Of a DNA stretch of 64,000 bases, positions 44,030-54,849 are shown in pieces; the stretch's first letter is position 1, and every line of letters begins with the position of its first letter. A program made the translations under genes and the position numbers. Source of the stretch: Gracilaria domingensis (Eukaryota; Rhodophyta; Florideophyceae; Gracilariales; Gracilariaceae). The DNA is taken from contig VCMS01000049.1 in NCBI GenBank assembly GCA_022539475.1, forward strand, positions 275,997 through 339,996, read 5' to 3'. The notes beneath the pieces were generated by a model. That model worked only from the letters and a program-made list of their open reading frames with translations. It was not told where the DNA came from and searched no databases.

Positions 44030-44905
44030 GATTTTCGAGGCTCATCTAAGCAGAGAGTGCCTGGTTTTAGCGAACCGTTCTCTTGGTAGTCGCTTCTCCA
44101 GTGTCCATACTTTTCACACTTGTGGCACTTGGTTCTCGCTTTTATCTCAGCCAGTTGTTCCGGGGTTCTTCTCTGTCTGCCCCGAGTGTTTTCCTTGCTG
44201 TGCGACCTGGTACTTCATGCAGAACTTGCTTGAAAGGAGTTCATACTGCTATTAGCTTGGCTTGTCTTTCCACATTGGCGTAGTACTGATCCTATCGACT
44301 CGTACGATACAGTTCTCAGATAGTCATTCGTTGAAGCACTTGCAGAAAGCTTCACATCTGAGGTAGTACAATTTGCCAAGACGGAGATTCGCTGATTGCT
44401 ATCCACAATTGCGTTCGCAAACAAGGTAAACGCAACCAATTATTCTGAAATCTTGGCGTCTTCCGCATGTGCGTTCACTCTGGACACTTGAGCTTGAAAC
44501 CGAGATTCAATTCATAAAAGTTTCATTTGAGCCTCTACGGGTGTTGAGTAACGTGAGAAAATCTTGATAAACGTCTGTCACTACTGCCAGAGGGTCTCTC
44601 TTGTACACAGCGTTTACAATCGCTTGCACACTCTTCTCAGATTTCACGACGTCATCCGGAACAGAGCGACACAGGTCCTTCGCTCGTCCATACAGTTGAG
44701 ACTGTAACAGTAGCCCTCGAATCTGCTTCGTAGCATGATACGAGTTAGATTCAGGCATCAAGCCGTGATATGCCTCCCATTGCTTCACTGCCTGAGCGTA
44801 TTCTTCTTCATTGCCACGTCCGTCTGTCCCAAGGAAATGCTGCAGATCCCAGCTAAAGCGCGGGTGCTTCGGCAGGCCCTTAGATGAGCTAGAATCTGGG
44901 CCCAT
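44030..44905 (-). pseudogene. Copia Gag, frameshifted
   Basis: The frame starts ATGGGCCCAGATTC right after the 5' LTR (MGPDSSSSKG). A helical Gag-like region of 132 codons follows, to 44507. After a frame change come a second ORF (44439-44215) and a zinc knuckle near 44090-44140 (CHKCEKYGHWRSDY). Its last cysteine is replaced by tyrosine, which would spoil zinc binding. Confidence 0.6.
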
Positions 44906-45146
44906 AACAACAAAAGAAACGACATGTGATCGGTGCTGTCGTGTCGGCGTTTACTTCTTGGGTCGGTGTCTACAAGTCTGGCTACGTAGTTCGGGTCCTG
45001 CAGCTGCTGTAGCAACCCTATGTAGAACGTGCTGTACTGCTGCGTGCAGCGCCTTCCACCGAGGTCACTGCTCTCATCTTTGGTGACCAAACTGCAGAGC
45101 AGTGCCTGCAGCCAGAGCAGTGTGGTCTATCTGTATAAGATCTACA
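44906..45146 (-). repeat. 5' LTR of the copia element
   Basis: This is a direct copy of 39455-39692. The minus-strand ORF across it (45090-44785) is a chance frame shared with the 3' LTR. Confidence 0.75.
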
Positions 45147-45263
45147 TATTAATCCTTTCACATTTACTTTAATCGAAAAAGGGTTAATCTTCAGATTTGC
45201 GACCAAATGTTTTATTGCTTGTCGAGGTGTCATATCCTGTGTTCTTCTTGTGCGTCGGCGTTC

Positions 45264-45791
45264 TGTTAGAACATTGGATCTGAGGTTGAACAATGGTTGA
45301 GAACGTGAACGATGGTGACGGCCGAGGAGAAGTCGGACAGTCGACCACGGTTTATATGGAGAATCGGACCTTCGAAAATAAGGTCGCTATCGAAGATTTC
45401 TAGAATATCCCTCAAACTAATGTGTCTATGAGTACTGGCCCTTGCGTCGGAATTAGTGTAGAAACTGTGCGTAGAAATCGACAGTGGAGTCTTCTAGAAG
45501 CTTATTGAAGTTCCTGCAACGTGTCCATTTGTAGAAGTTTCAGCAAGGCACCGAAACTATGAAGTCAGTCATGACGTCAACTGACGAGGCAGACATCACA
45601 CGTGACATGTCTTGGTAGCATTATGACAACTAATGTCAAACAAAGACTCTGAGGATCATAAGGGTGCCAAATCGAATCGCTAGATCACGGGGAATTCAAA
45701 GAAAGCATCAAAACATTAAATGACTAAATAAAAGCACAGCAATATGACAAATTCAAATAAAAATATGACCAGAATTAACGAAATCCTAACA
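45264..45791 (-). repeat. Second solo LTR, inverted relative to 34737-35273
   Basis: On the minus strand it starts TGTTAGGATTTCGTTA and ends GTTCTAACA, and it matches the 34737-35273 copy along its whole length with many small differences. It lies about 120 bp from the copia 5' LTR but is a different family. Flanks CGTTC and CAATC show no clean duplication. Confidence 0.8.
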
Positions 45792-46728
45792 CAATCTCAT
45801 TTTTTCCCTACGAAGACACAGTTTTTACGAACTCGGGGTATCTTCTACGCACTTTTTTTCTTTTGCGTCATTCAGTTTCCCTAGCGGTTGAGGAGTAATC
45901 TATTTCACAGTCACTGGTGGGCTCATTTTCGGCGATTTGCTACACGTTACGAACAGCAGAATGCTAGTTCCACCGTCGACTACAAGAAAACAGCTGGTAC
46001 GCCCTGATATTTTGGTTTTCGCTTTTCGTTTGTCACCAACTGCGCCATTTCGCGCAAACATGGCTTCTACAACAGTAATTAAATCTAGGGAATCCACAAA
46101 TAAAGGCTTATGATCAGCCACGTGACACCGCGCATTTTTTTCAATAGTATTTTCTCTATAATAACTGTTTGTTTTATAAAATCAAGAGCATTCTATTTGT
46201 AAGCGAGGACGTTTTGTCAGTGCACCAACAACGTAATCAAAATAACCAGGAAGTACTATTACTGCTAGTATTTATTCCACTTTAGCAAAACATGCCTCTA
46301 CGTTTTAAGCTAAATAAATAATGTCCATGCAGAATACCAGAACTGCTATTGGTGCCGGTATCTATTCTATTTTTTATTTGAGCTGAAATTGGCTTGACAA
46401 TGGGAGCTCATTGCAAAGTTCGCATACCAGTAGGAACTTTGGAAAACGTTTCTTGAGTTAGACGTGTACGAGGAGTTTCTCCGCCCAGCTTCCAAACCGT
46501 ATTATTTTTGTGAAATATGTCTTTTATTAATTGAATTTCCAGCCTCTCCATCACTATACGTGTAGACGTTTAAAGTGTTCTTTTCACTTCACATCATCAA
46601 TTATATTTCGTGTTAAGTGAGGGCAAAAGAAATTTTTCACATTAAAAACTTCAGAACGTTCGTGTGAGCCTTTCCGCGCACCGCGGCGAAATAAGGAAGA
46701 AACGATTCGTTTACATATCTATCATTTC
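45792..46728. other. Region without recognisable genes
   Basis: A 73-codon minus-strand ORF at 45900-46121 has no motif I know. The rest is AT-rich, with sequence near 46560-46720 that may be the outer end of the second Harbinger copy. Confidence 0.35.
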
Positions 46729-46828
46729 GTCAAATTCATCTTCTTCATTTGTTTAAGCTGCTAGGTCATCCAACTTAGCCTCGTATTGTGTACAACAGAA
46801 CCAGTCCGCTAAAGGAGACAAAACCCAC

Positions 46829-47281
46829 CCTTTGAGATAAAGTGATGCGCAATGGATGTCCATCGAATAAAATTTTGGGACATCTATAGGATGTCTGTCG
46901 GATATCTTCTGCGCATCCAGGATATCCCAATGATATGCCGTGGTACCCCGTTGGATGCGCCTAATTGATGCCCTTTACATGTCCTTTGGATGTACAAAAA
47001 CTATTCCAAAGATATTCATATGATGCACGAAGATATGTCCCATGGATGTCCGGAAATCCACGGTTCATCATTTGGACATCACAAAATCCAATGGGCATCT
47101 CTTCGTACGTCATATGCGTATCAGGCGGTTATCATTTGGGTATACATCATGCATCATCTGAGCATCATTTACGTACATCAAATGGACATCTTGAGGAGAT
47201 CAAATGGACATCTTCAGGTTTCGTAATTCTAATATGGTTTATCTTGGGGATATCATCCGGACATCAATTCACCTCTCTGGG
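46829..47281 (+). mobile_element. GATGTCC-rich MITE, copy 1
   Basis: This 453-bp block is the inverted counterpart of 48833-49285 over its full length. It begins CTTTGAGATAAAGTGATG and ends TCACCTCTCTGGG. GATGTCC and its complement GGACATC recur more than a dozen times inside. No coding capacity. Confidence 0.75.
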
Positions 47282-47985
47282 CCACCCTCGTGCGCGATAC
47301 TCTCGAGTTGTTCGGCTTTGCTCTCTATGAATGGTGGCGCAGCGGAGAAGCCCTTTTTTGGTGTCAACACTAGTCGGGCGTAACTCCAAATGATCTCTTC
47401 CTGATTTACAGACGAAAGTAGGCAATGAACCCAAAAAGGGCGGTTGTAGCTGTATCAATAAAAAGCGAAAAGACTGAAGAAAAAAAAGATGAATAAAGAC
47501 CGTATGTACTGGACACAGACCCAAAAGAAAGAACAAAAGAACAACAAGAAAAATGTACACACAGGGCCAAAAACGACCGTAAGAACAAGAAAACACACTT
47601 CTCAGAGACACGAGGTTGATAAGCAGAAGTCGTGATCCCGCGCAGGCCAAATACTTGAAGCCAAACACTCGCTTATCATTACTTCCCTAGAGGGTGGCCG
47701 TGAAGCCAACACCTAAGTATAGATCACTACACCATCTTACAGTATTCACTATAGCGCTACATGTCCGGACAATACACTACACGTGTACCGTGCCCTCGGC
47801 TCAGAGGGCAACCCGTGTGAGCGGACACATCCACCACGTGGACAGCTGAAGTGTCCACCATTCAGGCTAACAGACAATACTTTGCACTGGCGCAAGCAAC
47901 GCAATCCTTACCATTCTGAGGCAACATTCCGGGAAACCCGGTAAGCCTGCCAAAGGCAGCGCGTGCACCACCAGAATTCTGCGGC
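47282..47985. other. Inserted non-coding DNA between Harbinger pieces
   Basis: GGCCACCCTC near 47280 and GAGGGTGGCC near 47688 form an inverted pair about 400 bp apart, suggesting another small element. The remainder up to 47985 has no gene. The minus-strand ORF at 47264-47668 is hydrophobic and Phe/Ser-rich, and I do not credit it. Confidence 0.4.
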
Positions 47986-48832
47986 GTTTTGCTCTACATA
48001 TCGCGCACGAGGCTGCCAGGGATAGCGACGCCCCCTCATCTGGAAGTTGCAACGAAGCGCTGCGGTGTGATATGCAACGAGAACAAGTTATTTCTCGAGA
48101 GACCAACGGCCAAGAAACAGTAGAAAGCGGTTATTGAAGTAGCCGGATACCCCATTCATCCACCATACGTTTCTTTCGAATTTTTTTGTTGTACATGATC
48201 AATACATCCATGTAGACTCTCATTACGTTTGTATGAGACAAAAAGAGCTCTGCTGCCTGAAAACCCCATATCCGCCATACCATGCTGACTCGGAGACAAA
48301 ATCGAGGTCGGATTGCGAAACACTTCGGAACTCGTCTACATGCAGCGATCGGTTTTTGCGCCTTTGTCAGATATTTCTAGATGAATAAACCTTCCGAACA
48401 AATCAGAAAAGGTCAGGACGGACCACGCGTGGGATTTTTGTAGCCATCATAGCCCCGTTCTTGTTCAGAGTTGTCTGTGGGCCGCCAGCGCTTGGACTTG
48501 TTTCCATCAATAAGGGACACACTTTGGGGAAATCCTATAATGAAATGTTCTATATCTCTTCTTTCATTCGCGTCCAGCCATTTTATTAAATCTGGATGGT
48601 AAGCATTCAATGCCCTAAAAAGAAAATACAAAAATTGTCTGAAGTAGTTCGAAATGGTTCCTGATGATATTCCATATCTGTATGCTGTTTTTCCAAGTGC
48701 TATTCCACCTTCGTTAGGTCCCTCAAACAAATCTAAGAACAAAAACAGCATTTCATCATAGTCCAAACGTCTTTTTCGTGGTGTTCCTTGTTGATGCTCG
48801 AACTCGTCAGGAACCTCTATCGGCATCTCTAG

Positions 48833-49285
48833 CCCAGAGGGGTGACTTGATGTCCAGATGAAATCCATCAGATAACCCATCTTAAAACTAAGAAACCTAA
48901 GATGTCCTTTTGATCTCCTTAAGATGTCCACATGATATACAAAAATGATGCTCAAATGATGCGTGAAGTATAACCAAATGATAACCTCCTGATACGCATA
49001 TGATGTACGAAGAGATGTTCATAGGATTTGTGATATCCAAATGATGCATTCTGGATTTCCGGATAGCCATGGGACATATCTTCGTGCATCATACGAATAT
49101 CTTTGGAATAGTTTTCGTACATCCAAAAGACTTGTAAAGAGCATCAATTTGGCCGATCCAAGGGAATACCAAGGCATATTATTCGGATATCCTGGATGCG
49201 CAGAAGACATCCGTCTGATATCCTGTAGATGTCCCAAAATTTCATCCGATGGACGTCCATCGCGCATCACTTTATCTCACCTCTA
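48833..49285 (-). mobile_element. GATGTCC-rich MITE, copy 2, with TAG duplication
   Basis: The 453-bp block is flanked by TAG at 48830-48832 and 49286-49288, a 3-bp target duplication of the PIF/Harbinger type. It cuts the second Harbinger frame between DLVNQ and EMPIEVPDEF. It matches 46829-47281 in opposite orientation. Confidence 0.8.
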
Positions 49286-49689
49286 TAGACCCTGGTTTAC
49301 CAGATCTTTAAGATGATCAAAATCTTCACGAGACATGTGCATTGTTTTGTCAAACAAAAGAATTTCTGGATGGTCATGACGTATATCGTTGTACACCACT
49401 GTTGGTAATCTCATTGCATATCGCTTTTGATCCTAAGAAAGCATTTCCACGGCCTGGCGTAATCTCCTCGCCCGAATCAAAGGTTGCTGCTGGCACAGAT
49501 CGAACCTGCGCAGTTAACATCATTCCTCAAGTAATTAGCTTTTTGGTGTGTCTCAGCGTTTGGCGCGTTTGCTCTTTGAGAAGCGAAGAAATGAGGATAT
49601 CCTTAGTGTCCATGCGGCCAGCTCTCTTGACAAGACATCATGTTCTTTGGGGGCACCTGTCCAAAAAATAAGTGTTAGCCTCTATTTCC

Positions 49690-50849
49690 AAATCTATGAC
49701 CAGCCTGAAATCAAGGGTTAAGCCATAAGGGAAGATTTTCTTCTTTAAAAGAGGCTATTAGGTGTTTCCTACACTTTGAACGGTTTCCGTGGTATCCAGA
49801 AGCTTACTCTATTTAATGAAGGCCTCACCGATTACCCGAAAGATGATCCCGGCTTAAGAGCTTTTGCAGAGATCAAAACATTGCTAGACGCAGGCGTACA
49901 AAAAGCGGGCTCTGGGACCCTCCATACCACTTCATGTAACCCGTGACTGACGAAGAAAGAGAGGTCGTAAATATCCCATGTGTGCAGCTACAACCGCGTT
50001 CCAAAGAGGATAAGTTGCCGTGATACTTAGCATAACAAGACATGTGTGCCACGTCAATGAACCTTCACTGCTGCACAGTGGTAGTGAGCTTTCACTGCAC
50101 TGTGGAGCAATGGTATATTAATTTTCGTTCTGTACCCTTTCGGTACACAATAGCGTGACAAAGTAGTGTAACTCTTACATAAGTGGCAAACCTGGCCCCT
50201 AAACCTACCATGTTGCCTACGCAGAGGCTTACGCCTAGCGCGCGCAGCTCATGATGCGGGAGTAAAGTGTTGTCGCCATATATGTCCTACATAGATGTAC
50301 ACTACAGTGTACTACACGGTGTTTAGTGCACAAATCCCTCTAGACTGCACCAATTTGACCGGAAGCATGGGAATTACTTGCTCATCTCTAGGTTCTTTTA
50401 GGAGTACATACGCAAAATTAAATACCACCGATCGAGCCGAATCGCTTTACTGTACTCTCATCTGTAACCTTTTTGGAGCACATTTTAGAAAGCTGTGGTA
50501 TACTGATGTACATAACAGTTCTTTTCTTGAATTGTTATGTACATCAGCAATTCTGTGCTTGCATGTGATTCTAAGAACTTCCAAATACTATTCTTCTCTT
50601 AGTAAACAAGACTTTGCGAAAAAATTGAACAAAATTGAACAGTAACTAGAGTTGATTGGTCTATATAAAGACAAACACAAACCTTCTTTTACAACTTAAT
50701 GTATAACATCTGACCACAAAACACGGCTGTACCTATTGCACTGCCCAAGACCCAAACGGTGACAGTGTTCTCTTTGTTTGTCGATCAGGCTGCCAGCGGC
50801 AAGTAAAGGTTGCTCGGAAACAAAAATGTTTCTATCTGTAGATAGATAG
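49690..50849. other. Region without recognisable genes
   Basis: A 116-codon plus-strand ORF at 50295-50645 lacks known motifs. AGTGAGCTTTCACT-like hairpins near 50060-50100 resemble the 27-bp repeat at 52553. I see nothing else. Confidence 0.35.
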
Positions 50850-52215
50850 AACTACGCTGTGAGCACCGACTTCATTTGTGCTCCTGGCAACAGGAAACAG
50901 TATATCTCTCTCTCATTCTCTGTGAGCAGAGGCTGTGTCTCTGCTCACAAATGCCAGAATCAACTCTGTGAGTGCACTCTTGCTCGTGTGATCATAGCAG
51001 ATTCGGTGAACTCTGTGAGCACGATCTCAGCACGTGTTCAGAGCTGGCGGATTAGTCGCTGTGAGCACGGAATTTGGATGTGCTCAGACCAGTTTAGATG
51101 GATGCCGTGAGCACGGACTGTGCCTGTCTCACTGCAGGCAGACACAGTATCTCTAGACGCTGTAACACAGCTAGTGGGGTAGACGTTGTAAGCAGGTGCT
51201 CTGCCTGTGCCCACAACCGATGATGTGGACGCTGTGAGCACCGGCTGTCCCAGTACCCACAGCGAGTGATGTGGACGCTGTGAGCACGGGCTGTGCCTGT
51301 GCTCACAGCATGAGATGTAGGCGCTGTGAGCACCGCCTGCGCCTGTATCCACAGCGGGGAATGAGGACGGTGTGAGCACGGGCTGTGCCTGTGCTCAGAG
51401 CGGGGGATGAGAAGGCTGTGGGCACGGGCTGCACCTGTGCCCACAGCCAAAAATATGGACGCCATGAGCACTGGCTGTGCTGGTACTCATAGCGGGGGAT
51501 CTGGACGCTGTGAACACCGGCTGTGCCGGTGCCAACAGCAAGTGATGTTCACGCTGTCAGCACGGGCTATGCCTGTGCCCACAGCGAAGGATACGCACGC
51601 TGTGAGTACGATCTGTGCTTGTGCTCACAGCGGGAGGTATGAACGCTGTGAGCACCGGCTAGGCCTGTGCTCACAGCGAGTGATGTGGACGTTGTGAGCA
51701 CGGGCTGTGCCTGTGCCCACAGCAAGGAATAGGAACGCTGTGGGCACGGGCTGTGCTTGTGCCTTCAGCGAGGGATATGGACGCTGTGAGCACTGGCTGT
51801 GCCTGTGCTCACAGCTTCTTTTATGAACTGTGCGTTAACCAGCTGAGCGTGTGCATCTGCTTTGGCTGTGCTACATGCAGGCGGCGGTACCCTGGGAAAA
51901 GCAGGCAGACTTTATTTCGTGACTCGTCTGGCGCAGGCGCAGTCTCTGCTAACAACAGCTATTGTGGGCGCTGTGAGCACAATCTGTGCTTGTGCTCACA
52001 ACAACCTGTTGCCAACAAGCACCGTGGACGCTGTGAGTACAGAACTCGTCTGTGCTCACAGTAGGTGAAGTGTACGCTCTGTGTACAGGCCGTGCCGGTG
52101 CTCACAGCTAACGATGTGGACGCTGTGAGCACGAACTGTGCTTGTGCTCACAGCAGGCCGTGCATGTAAACCGCTTGAGCACAGGTTGTTTCTGTGCTTA
52201 CAGCAGTCGTACTTT
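50850..52215. repeat. 46-bp hairpin satellite
   Basis: About twenty units, most regular at 51229-51820, share the pattern GACGCTGTGAGCAC-n8/10-GTGCTCACAGC followed by a GAGTGATGTG-like spacer. The period is 46 bp. Each unit is an inverted repeat, and in many units a change in one arm is matched in the other (for instance CTGTGGGCAC with GTGCCCACAG). The edges are degenerate (50860-51100 and 51830-52215). Since 46 is not a multiple of three, the long ORFs here are not coding repeats. Confidence 0.9.
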
Positions 52216-52552
52216 TGAAGTGCTCACAGGCTGTGAGTCACAGCCGAACCTCCCGCTGCTGTGGCAAGATCATGAGCACCATCAGCCTGTACTCGAAGCA
52301 GGCTGGTAAGCCCTTACCAAGAGCACTCGCAGGTTACCGGTACCAGCCTGCTGCGAGCACGAGATGATGGTATGCACCCGTGTTGTTTATGGCCTGACTT
52401 CTGACAGGACGTCTGTCACGTAAGGGGTTCAGATATGAGAAAGAACCACTTATTTTGACCCCGTTTAGAGGGGGTGTAGAAATCGCCTGTGCCTGTACAT
52501 TCAGCAGGGTACAGGTTGCAGGGAATGAAAGATCAATACAACTGTACAATTG

Positions 52553-52665
52553 CAGTGAGCGTTCACTGCTATCCTCTACCAGTGAAAGTTCACTGCTGTA
52601 CTCTAACAGTGAGCGTCCACTGCTACACAGAGCCAGTGAACGTTGACTCGTGACAGTAAACTCAG
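52553..52665. repeat. 27-bp AGTGAxxxTTCACT hairpin repeats
   Basis: Four units in a row start AGTGAGCGTTCACTGC or a variant, followed by a C/T-rich spacer. Each core is a short palindrome. Similar single copies occur near 50065-50105. Confidence 0.75.
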
Positions 52666-52984
52666 CTACGCTGCCGTGAGCACGGTCACACCAACGATTG
52701 CCTTCCTACCCTGCGCAGCTCCAGAGCAAAAGGTACTCTGTATATGTCCATGCTAACCTACGACTGATACCTTCCGCCTGCGCCAGGCTCAAACGCTTTG
52801 CGTATACCCGCAGCAAAGCGCACCGCACGCTGCCTGCTCCTATCAGACCTGCTGCAGCTGCGTCGTATCCGTCGCAGGCTCAAAGCGCAAAATCGCCGCA
52901 TCTTCTCGCCGCAGAGCGATCCGCACGCTGCTCTTCTCTGTCCGGGGTTCACCGCGCTCGGTATATGAACTCTATTCTGGGGGC

Positions 52985-53720
52985 CTAACTGAACCCCATG
53001 CGTGAGTACTTCGCCTTTAACTTGATTCGAGGGTGTCTGTGCCGGAACGGCTGGTGAGCATAAACCGGAACCGGTAATCCCAGCTCTGCTCCGGGCCGAT
53101 CATATTCCTTTCGCAAAACAGATTCCTTTTCCTCTCGCGTGAGGGCTTCGTAATACGCAATACTTTTGGCCTGTGCGACGGCGGGTATACGCACTGCGTC
53201 GATACTTGACGCGGAAGGTGGCACTGGTAACATATGACCGAGGCCGGTCTGTCGCGGGGACGATTTTCCACCCGACGTTGTGGCACTGTGTTCTTTCAAC
53301 CTGGACGGTTCAGACGCGAATAATTGTTAGCGTAAGGCAGCGGGGCTGCAGGCACCGGGACGCTTTGTGCGTACAATGCAGAGTCTTTTTCTGTACTCGG
53401 AAGCGAGGTTGACGGCAGGTACGTAGACCGGTAAAAATCGGGATTACTTCCAATGAAGTGAACGTTATCATCGTCGCCAGTACCGGTTCTCCTTTTCAAA
53501 ACCGAGACGGATGGTGACGCACTCTCCGCGAGTAGCGCTCTCGCATGGCGCTGCCTCGGGTTTCGTGCTTGATACGTCTCCCCTTCCGCCTAAGCGTAAT
53601 TAACCAACTCTAGGTACGCCATTCGGCGTTTTCCTTGCTCTGGCGAGCGACCAACGACCGAATGGCACGGTCCAAACCATCAACAAACATGGTACACCTC
53701 TCGTCTGTCTCTTGCAGATG
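52985..53720 (-). pseudogene. Ty3/gypsy Gag remnant
   Basis: Reading the minus strand from about 53720, MFVDGLDRAIRSLVARQSKE matches the gypsy Gag at 1390-1450. Further on a damaged zinc knuckle (CYQCHLPRQVSTQC, with the His replaced by Gln) lies near 53215, followed in another frame by YYEALTREEKES, matching QYESLTPAERE of the first element. Stops and frameshifts abound. The fragment matters because it shows the Gag sequence before the TGA codons seen in the copy at 128-2095. Confidence 0.75.
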
Positions 53721-53721
53721 C

Positions 53722-53840
53722 TAGTTTTTGGCGAGGGTCGTCCAGAAATTGGCAAGGGTCGTCCAGTAAATTTTTTGAAAAAATATCGAGATCAATTATT
53801 TCAAAATTTGCAGATAATTGCTTGGGTCGTCCAGAATCGC
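53722..53840 (+). repeat. Three GGGTCGTCCAG motifs
   Basis: GGGTCGTCCAGAA or GGGTCGTCCAGTA occurs at about 53737, 53757 and 53824 within 100 bp, next to the break in the Gag remnant. It may be the end of an unknown transposon. Confidence 0.5.
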
Positions 53841-54132
53841 TGTGCAGTAAATACTGGTGGGTTTTCCACTCGTGCTAGTTCTTTAGTCGAGGGCTACCTG
53901 AACTGTATTTCGCGAAGTCTAGGTTCAGTTTCCATTAAGGTGCACATTACACGATACCTTCTGCGGAATGATACCCTGCAACGCATGGAATACTAGTGCT
54001 AGTACAGATGATGCCCATTATGAAATCATACCGTTTTATTCGTATCTATTCTTCTATCGACCGCTTTTGCTAACCACTACTTCGCTATATTACATGTACC
54101 ATATCCCCATGATGGAGCGGGTGTAGGCGCAA

Positions 54133-54271
54133 TCTGCGGCAGATGCCGCAGACTGCACGTCCACCATCGGCTGTATCGGTAGAACAAATACGCACTCCGA
54201 GAGGATGAGGCGCGAAGCGCCTCATCCTCTCCGTTCCTCATGTACGGAACCATGCCCAGATGCATGGTTCC
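54133..54271. repeat. Cluster of three strong stem-loops
   Basis: TCTGCGGC/GCCGCAGA (54133-54152) comes first. GAGAGGATGAGGCGC/GCGCCTCATCCTCTC with a GAA loop (54199-54231) is a perfect 15-bp stem. GGAACCATGC/GCATGGTTCC (54246-54271) is the third. All are perfect. They could be an RNA structure or remains of a foldback element; nothing identifies a product. Confidence 0.7.
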
Positions 54272-54328
54272 CTACTTGAGGAACCTGCACCTGCAACTCG
54301 TGAGCTACGTCCGCATCAAAAGTCATTT

Positions 54329-54846
54329 ACCTGTATACGCAAGCAGAAAGTATCCATAAGTTAGTCAATGATCCGTTGGATACATTTGAAATGCGATGGA
54401 ACGTACCATTGATAAAGCAAAACAGAAACGTTGCGCCAGAAAAGTCGAGGGACCTAGTAACTCGCAAAATGAAAAAGAAGAAGGAAAGGGATCGGTTAGA
54501 TTACCAGCCCACCATCATCGTAAAGCGCGAAAGGTGTCGAAGCGAGAACTCACAACCAAGGACACCAAGAATGCCCAAGCATCAAACATACCGCAAGATG
54601 CGATAAACGAGAGAGCAGCCTATGTCCCAACCAAGTGCCAGAATCGCCTATCCCGAACAGCCAGAGATCGATCTTGAGAGACGAAATGAAATTGGTCGTT
54701 TTCCTGTATACGCAAGCAGAAGGTATCCATAAGTTAGTCAATGCTCCGTTGGATACAGTTGAAATGCGATAGAACGTACCAGTGATAAGAGCAAAACAGA
54801 AACGTTGCGCTAGAAAAGTCGAGGGACCTAGTAACTCGCAAAAGTA
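54329..54846 (+). repeat. Pair of direct repeats of about 145 bp
   Basis: 54329-54470 and 54700-54846 both run from TGTATACGCAAGCAGAA to GACCTAGTAACTCGCAAAA with few differences. They start TG, but I see no CA end or target duplication, so a tiny LTR element and a tandem duplication with a 371-bp step are both possible. Confidence 0.6.
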
Positions 54847-54849
54847 ACC

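Larger units (their letters stand above)
39455..45146 (-). mobile_element. Decayed Ty1/copia LTR retrotransposon with Tudor-like domain
   Basis: Direct repeats of about 240 bp, 44906-45146 (5') and 39455-39692 (3'), bound the element; read on the minus strand they start TGTAGATCTT. A polypurine tract (GGGACTAGGAAAGAGAAGGTG on the minus strand) precedes the 3' copy. Gag, protease, integrase, reverse transcriptase and RNase H occur in copia order (integrase before RT). TATTA (45147-45151) and TATAA (39450-39454) may be the target duplication. Frameshifts in RT and loss of the last zinc-knuckle cysteine show it is dead. Confidence 0.85.
46730..49680 (-). pseudogene. PIF/Harbinger transposase remnant, copy 2, with nested insertions
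   Basis: The best piece is ORF 48955-48413: GGIALGKTAYRYGISSGTISNYFRQ and SLIDGNKSKRWRP match copy 1 closely. In it the first catalytic Asp motif VDGDK has become IDGNK. The N-terminal piece lies at 49286-49420 (HMSREDFDHLKDLVNQ), cut from the rest by a MITE. The C-terminal piece, homologous to 35918-36322, lies at about 47990-48400. The sequence beyond it resumes near 46730-46795, separated by another MITE and further inserted DNA. It is therefore older than the MITEs and long dead. Confidence 0.7.

Noticed and set aside
44785-45090. 101-codon minus-strand ORF
   Set aside because: It lies in the copia 5' LTR, and the same frame occurs in the 3' LTR. Its end overlaps gag in another frame.
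45264-45791. 5' LTR of the copia element at 39455-45146
   Set aside because: A different 240-bp direct-repeat pair flanks the copia genes, and this block has no partner at the other end. Its only relative is the inverted solo LTR at 34737.
47264-47668. 134-codon hydrophobic minus-strand ORF
   Set aside because: Phe/Ser/Leu-rich composition from A-rich plus-strand DNA, located between MITEs inside a dead Harbinger copy.
51407-51697. Cys-rich small protein in the satellite
   Set aside because: The 46-bp period shifts frame each unit, so the apparent Cys pattern has no consistent coding repeat.
50850-52215. CRISPR array
   Set aside because: The spacers are as conserved as the repeats, the palindrome fills most of the unit, no cas genes are present and the context is eukaryotic.
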